Source: an uncultured Lachnospiraceae bacterium (GTDB lineage Bacteria; Bacillota; Clostridia; Lachnospirales; Lachnospiraceae). From it: DNA of 64,000 nucleotides. The notes under the pieces were generated by a model, which worked only from the letters and a program-made list of their open reading frames with translations, was not told where the DNA came from and ran no database searches. Shown here one piece after another: positions 63,716-64,000 of this stretch (its first letter is position 1; each line of letters starts with the position of its first letter). A program made the translations under genes and the position numbers. Location: positions 60,774 to 124,773 of the forward strand of contig CATLHM010000010.1 in the NCBI GenBank assembly GCA_949949005.1, in the 5' to 3' direction.

Positions 63716-64000
63716 AGGAATACCTCCGTTATGATGATGGATTCACCGGTTTTCAGCCGTCAGGGGCTTTGCGTTTTGTGTTCATTATAGCAGATTTACA
63801 GGGTGCTGCGCGCGACTGTTTTATGGGTGTATTGTATTTTTTGTGCAAATAACATATAGTGTAATCATAAGCATGAAAGTCCAGCTAATAAATGTCAATA
63901 GAAAAATGAAAAAAATATTTTGTCCTAAAAAAGGGCGCACTTATCCCTTGGTAGAAATACCTCTTTTAAAAAAGATATTGATTTGTTGGATTGCAGTATT

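Noticed and set aside
1..64000. CRISPR array, prophage, insertion sequence or tRNA
   Set aside because: No regularly spaced repeats, transposase or integrase frames, or cloverleaf-like sequences were seen on either strand.

Overview
The window reads as a chromosomal segment of a gut-type member of the Lachnospiraceae (Clostridia). The evidence is moderate GC content, AGGAGG-type ribosome binding sites nearly everywhere, two LplB/YtcP-type sugar ABC permease pairs that lack their own ATPase, YesM/YesN-type two-component regulators, and many AraC regulators and glycoside hydrolases without signal peptides. The genus assignment is not provable from the sequence. No rRNA, tRNA, CRISPR array, prophage or transposase was seen.

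Region 1 (1-5.1 kb): a partial zinc-ribbon protein and a TPM-domain protein, a structured intergenic element, a TSUP exporter and a membrane-anchored AraC regulator. Region 2 (5.1-15.6 kb): a sugar transport operon (two permeases, lipoprotein binding protein) ending in a Cys-type sulfatase, an AAA ATPase/PD-(D/E)XK protein, a second divergent sulfatase, a clan GH-A hydrolase and a lipoprotein remnant. Together these suggest uptake of a sulfated oligosaccharide followed by desulfation in the cytoplasm. Region 3 (15.6-21.5 kb): an FtsX/MacB-type ABC exporter and an OmpR/His-kinase pair, separated by a RelB-type antitoxin whose PIN toxin gene has been cut to 16 codons. Region 4 (21.7-28.8 kb): GPH symporter, GH13 alpha-glucosidase with an unusual N-terminal extension, CPA2 antiporter, pyroglutamyl peptidase, an alkyltransferase-like protein and a GH5 pseudogene with an internal deletion.

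Region 5 (29-43.9 kb) is the best-defined system: YesM/YesN regulators, binding protein, two permeases, an AraC-cupin regulator, and then GH43, GH8 (Rex type), GH127 and a second GH43. This is a coherent pathway for importing arabinoxylo-oligosaccharides and taking them apart in the cytoplasm. Region 6 (44-50.9 kb) holds small housekeeping and accessory genes: GNAT, a solitary MazF-like protein, AEC transporter, DUF1905, DUF1801, flavin-type oxidase, and a ferredoxin plus a membrane 4Fe-4S protein with an in-frame TGA exactly at a conserved cysteine, next to a Crp/Fnr remnant.

Region 7 (51-57.3 kb): a MerR regulator, a periplasmic-sensor EAL phosphodiesterase, a MarR regulator and a MATE pump. 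Two near-identical 19-bp-spacer MerR-type promoters, one beside merR and one before the MATE gene, tie this region together. Region 8 (57.4-63.7 kb): gene remnants, an AraC/nucleotidyltransferase-like/methyltransferase fusion, divergent from an XRE regulator fused to a BtrH-like papain-fold domain, then a Fic protein and a second BtrH-like protein. This last group is the strongest candidate for an undescribed module.
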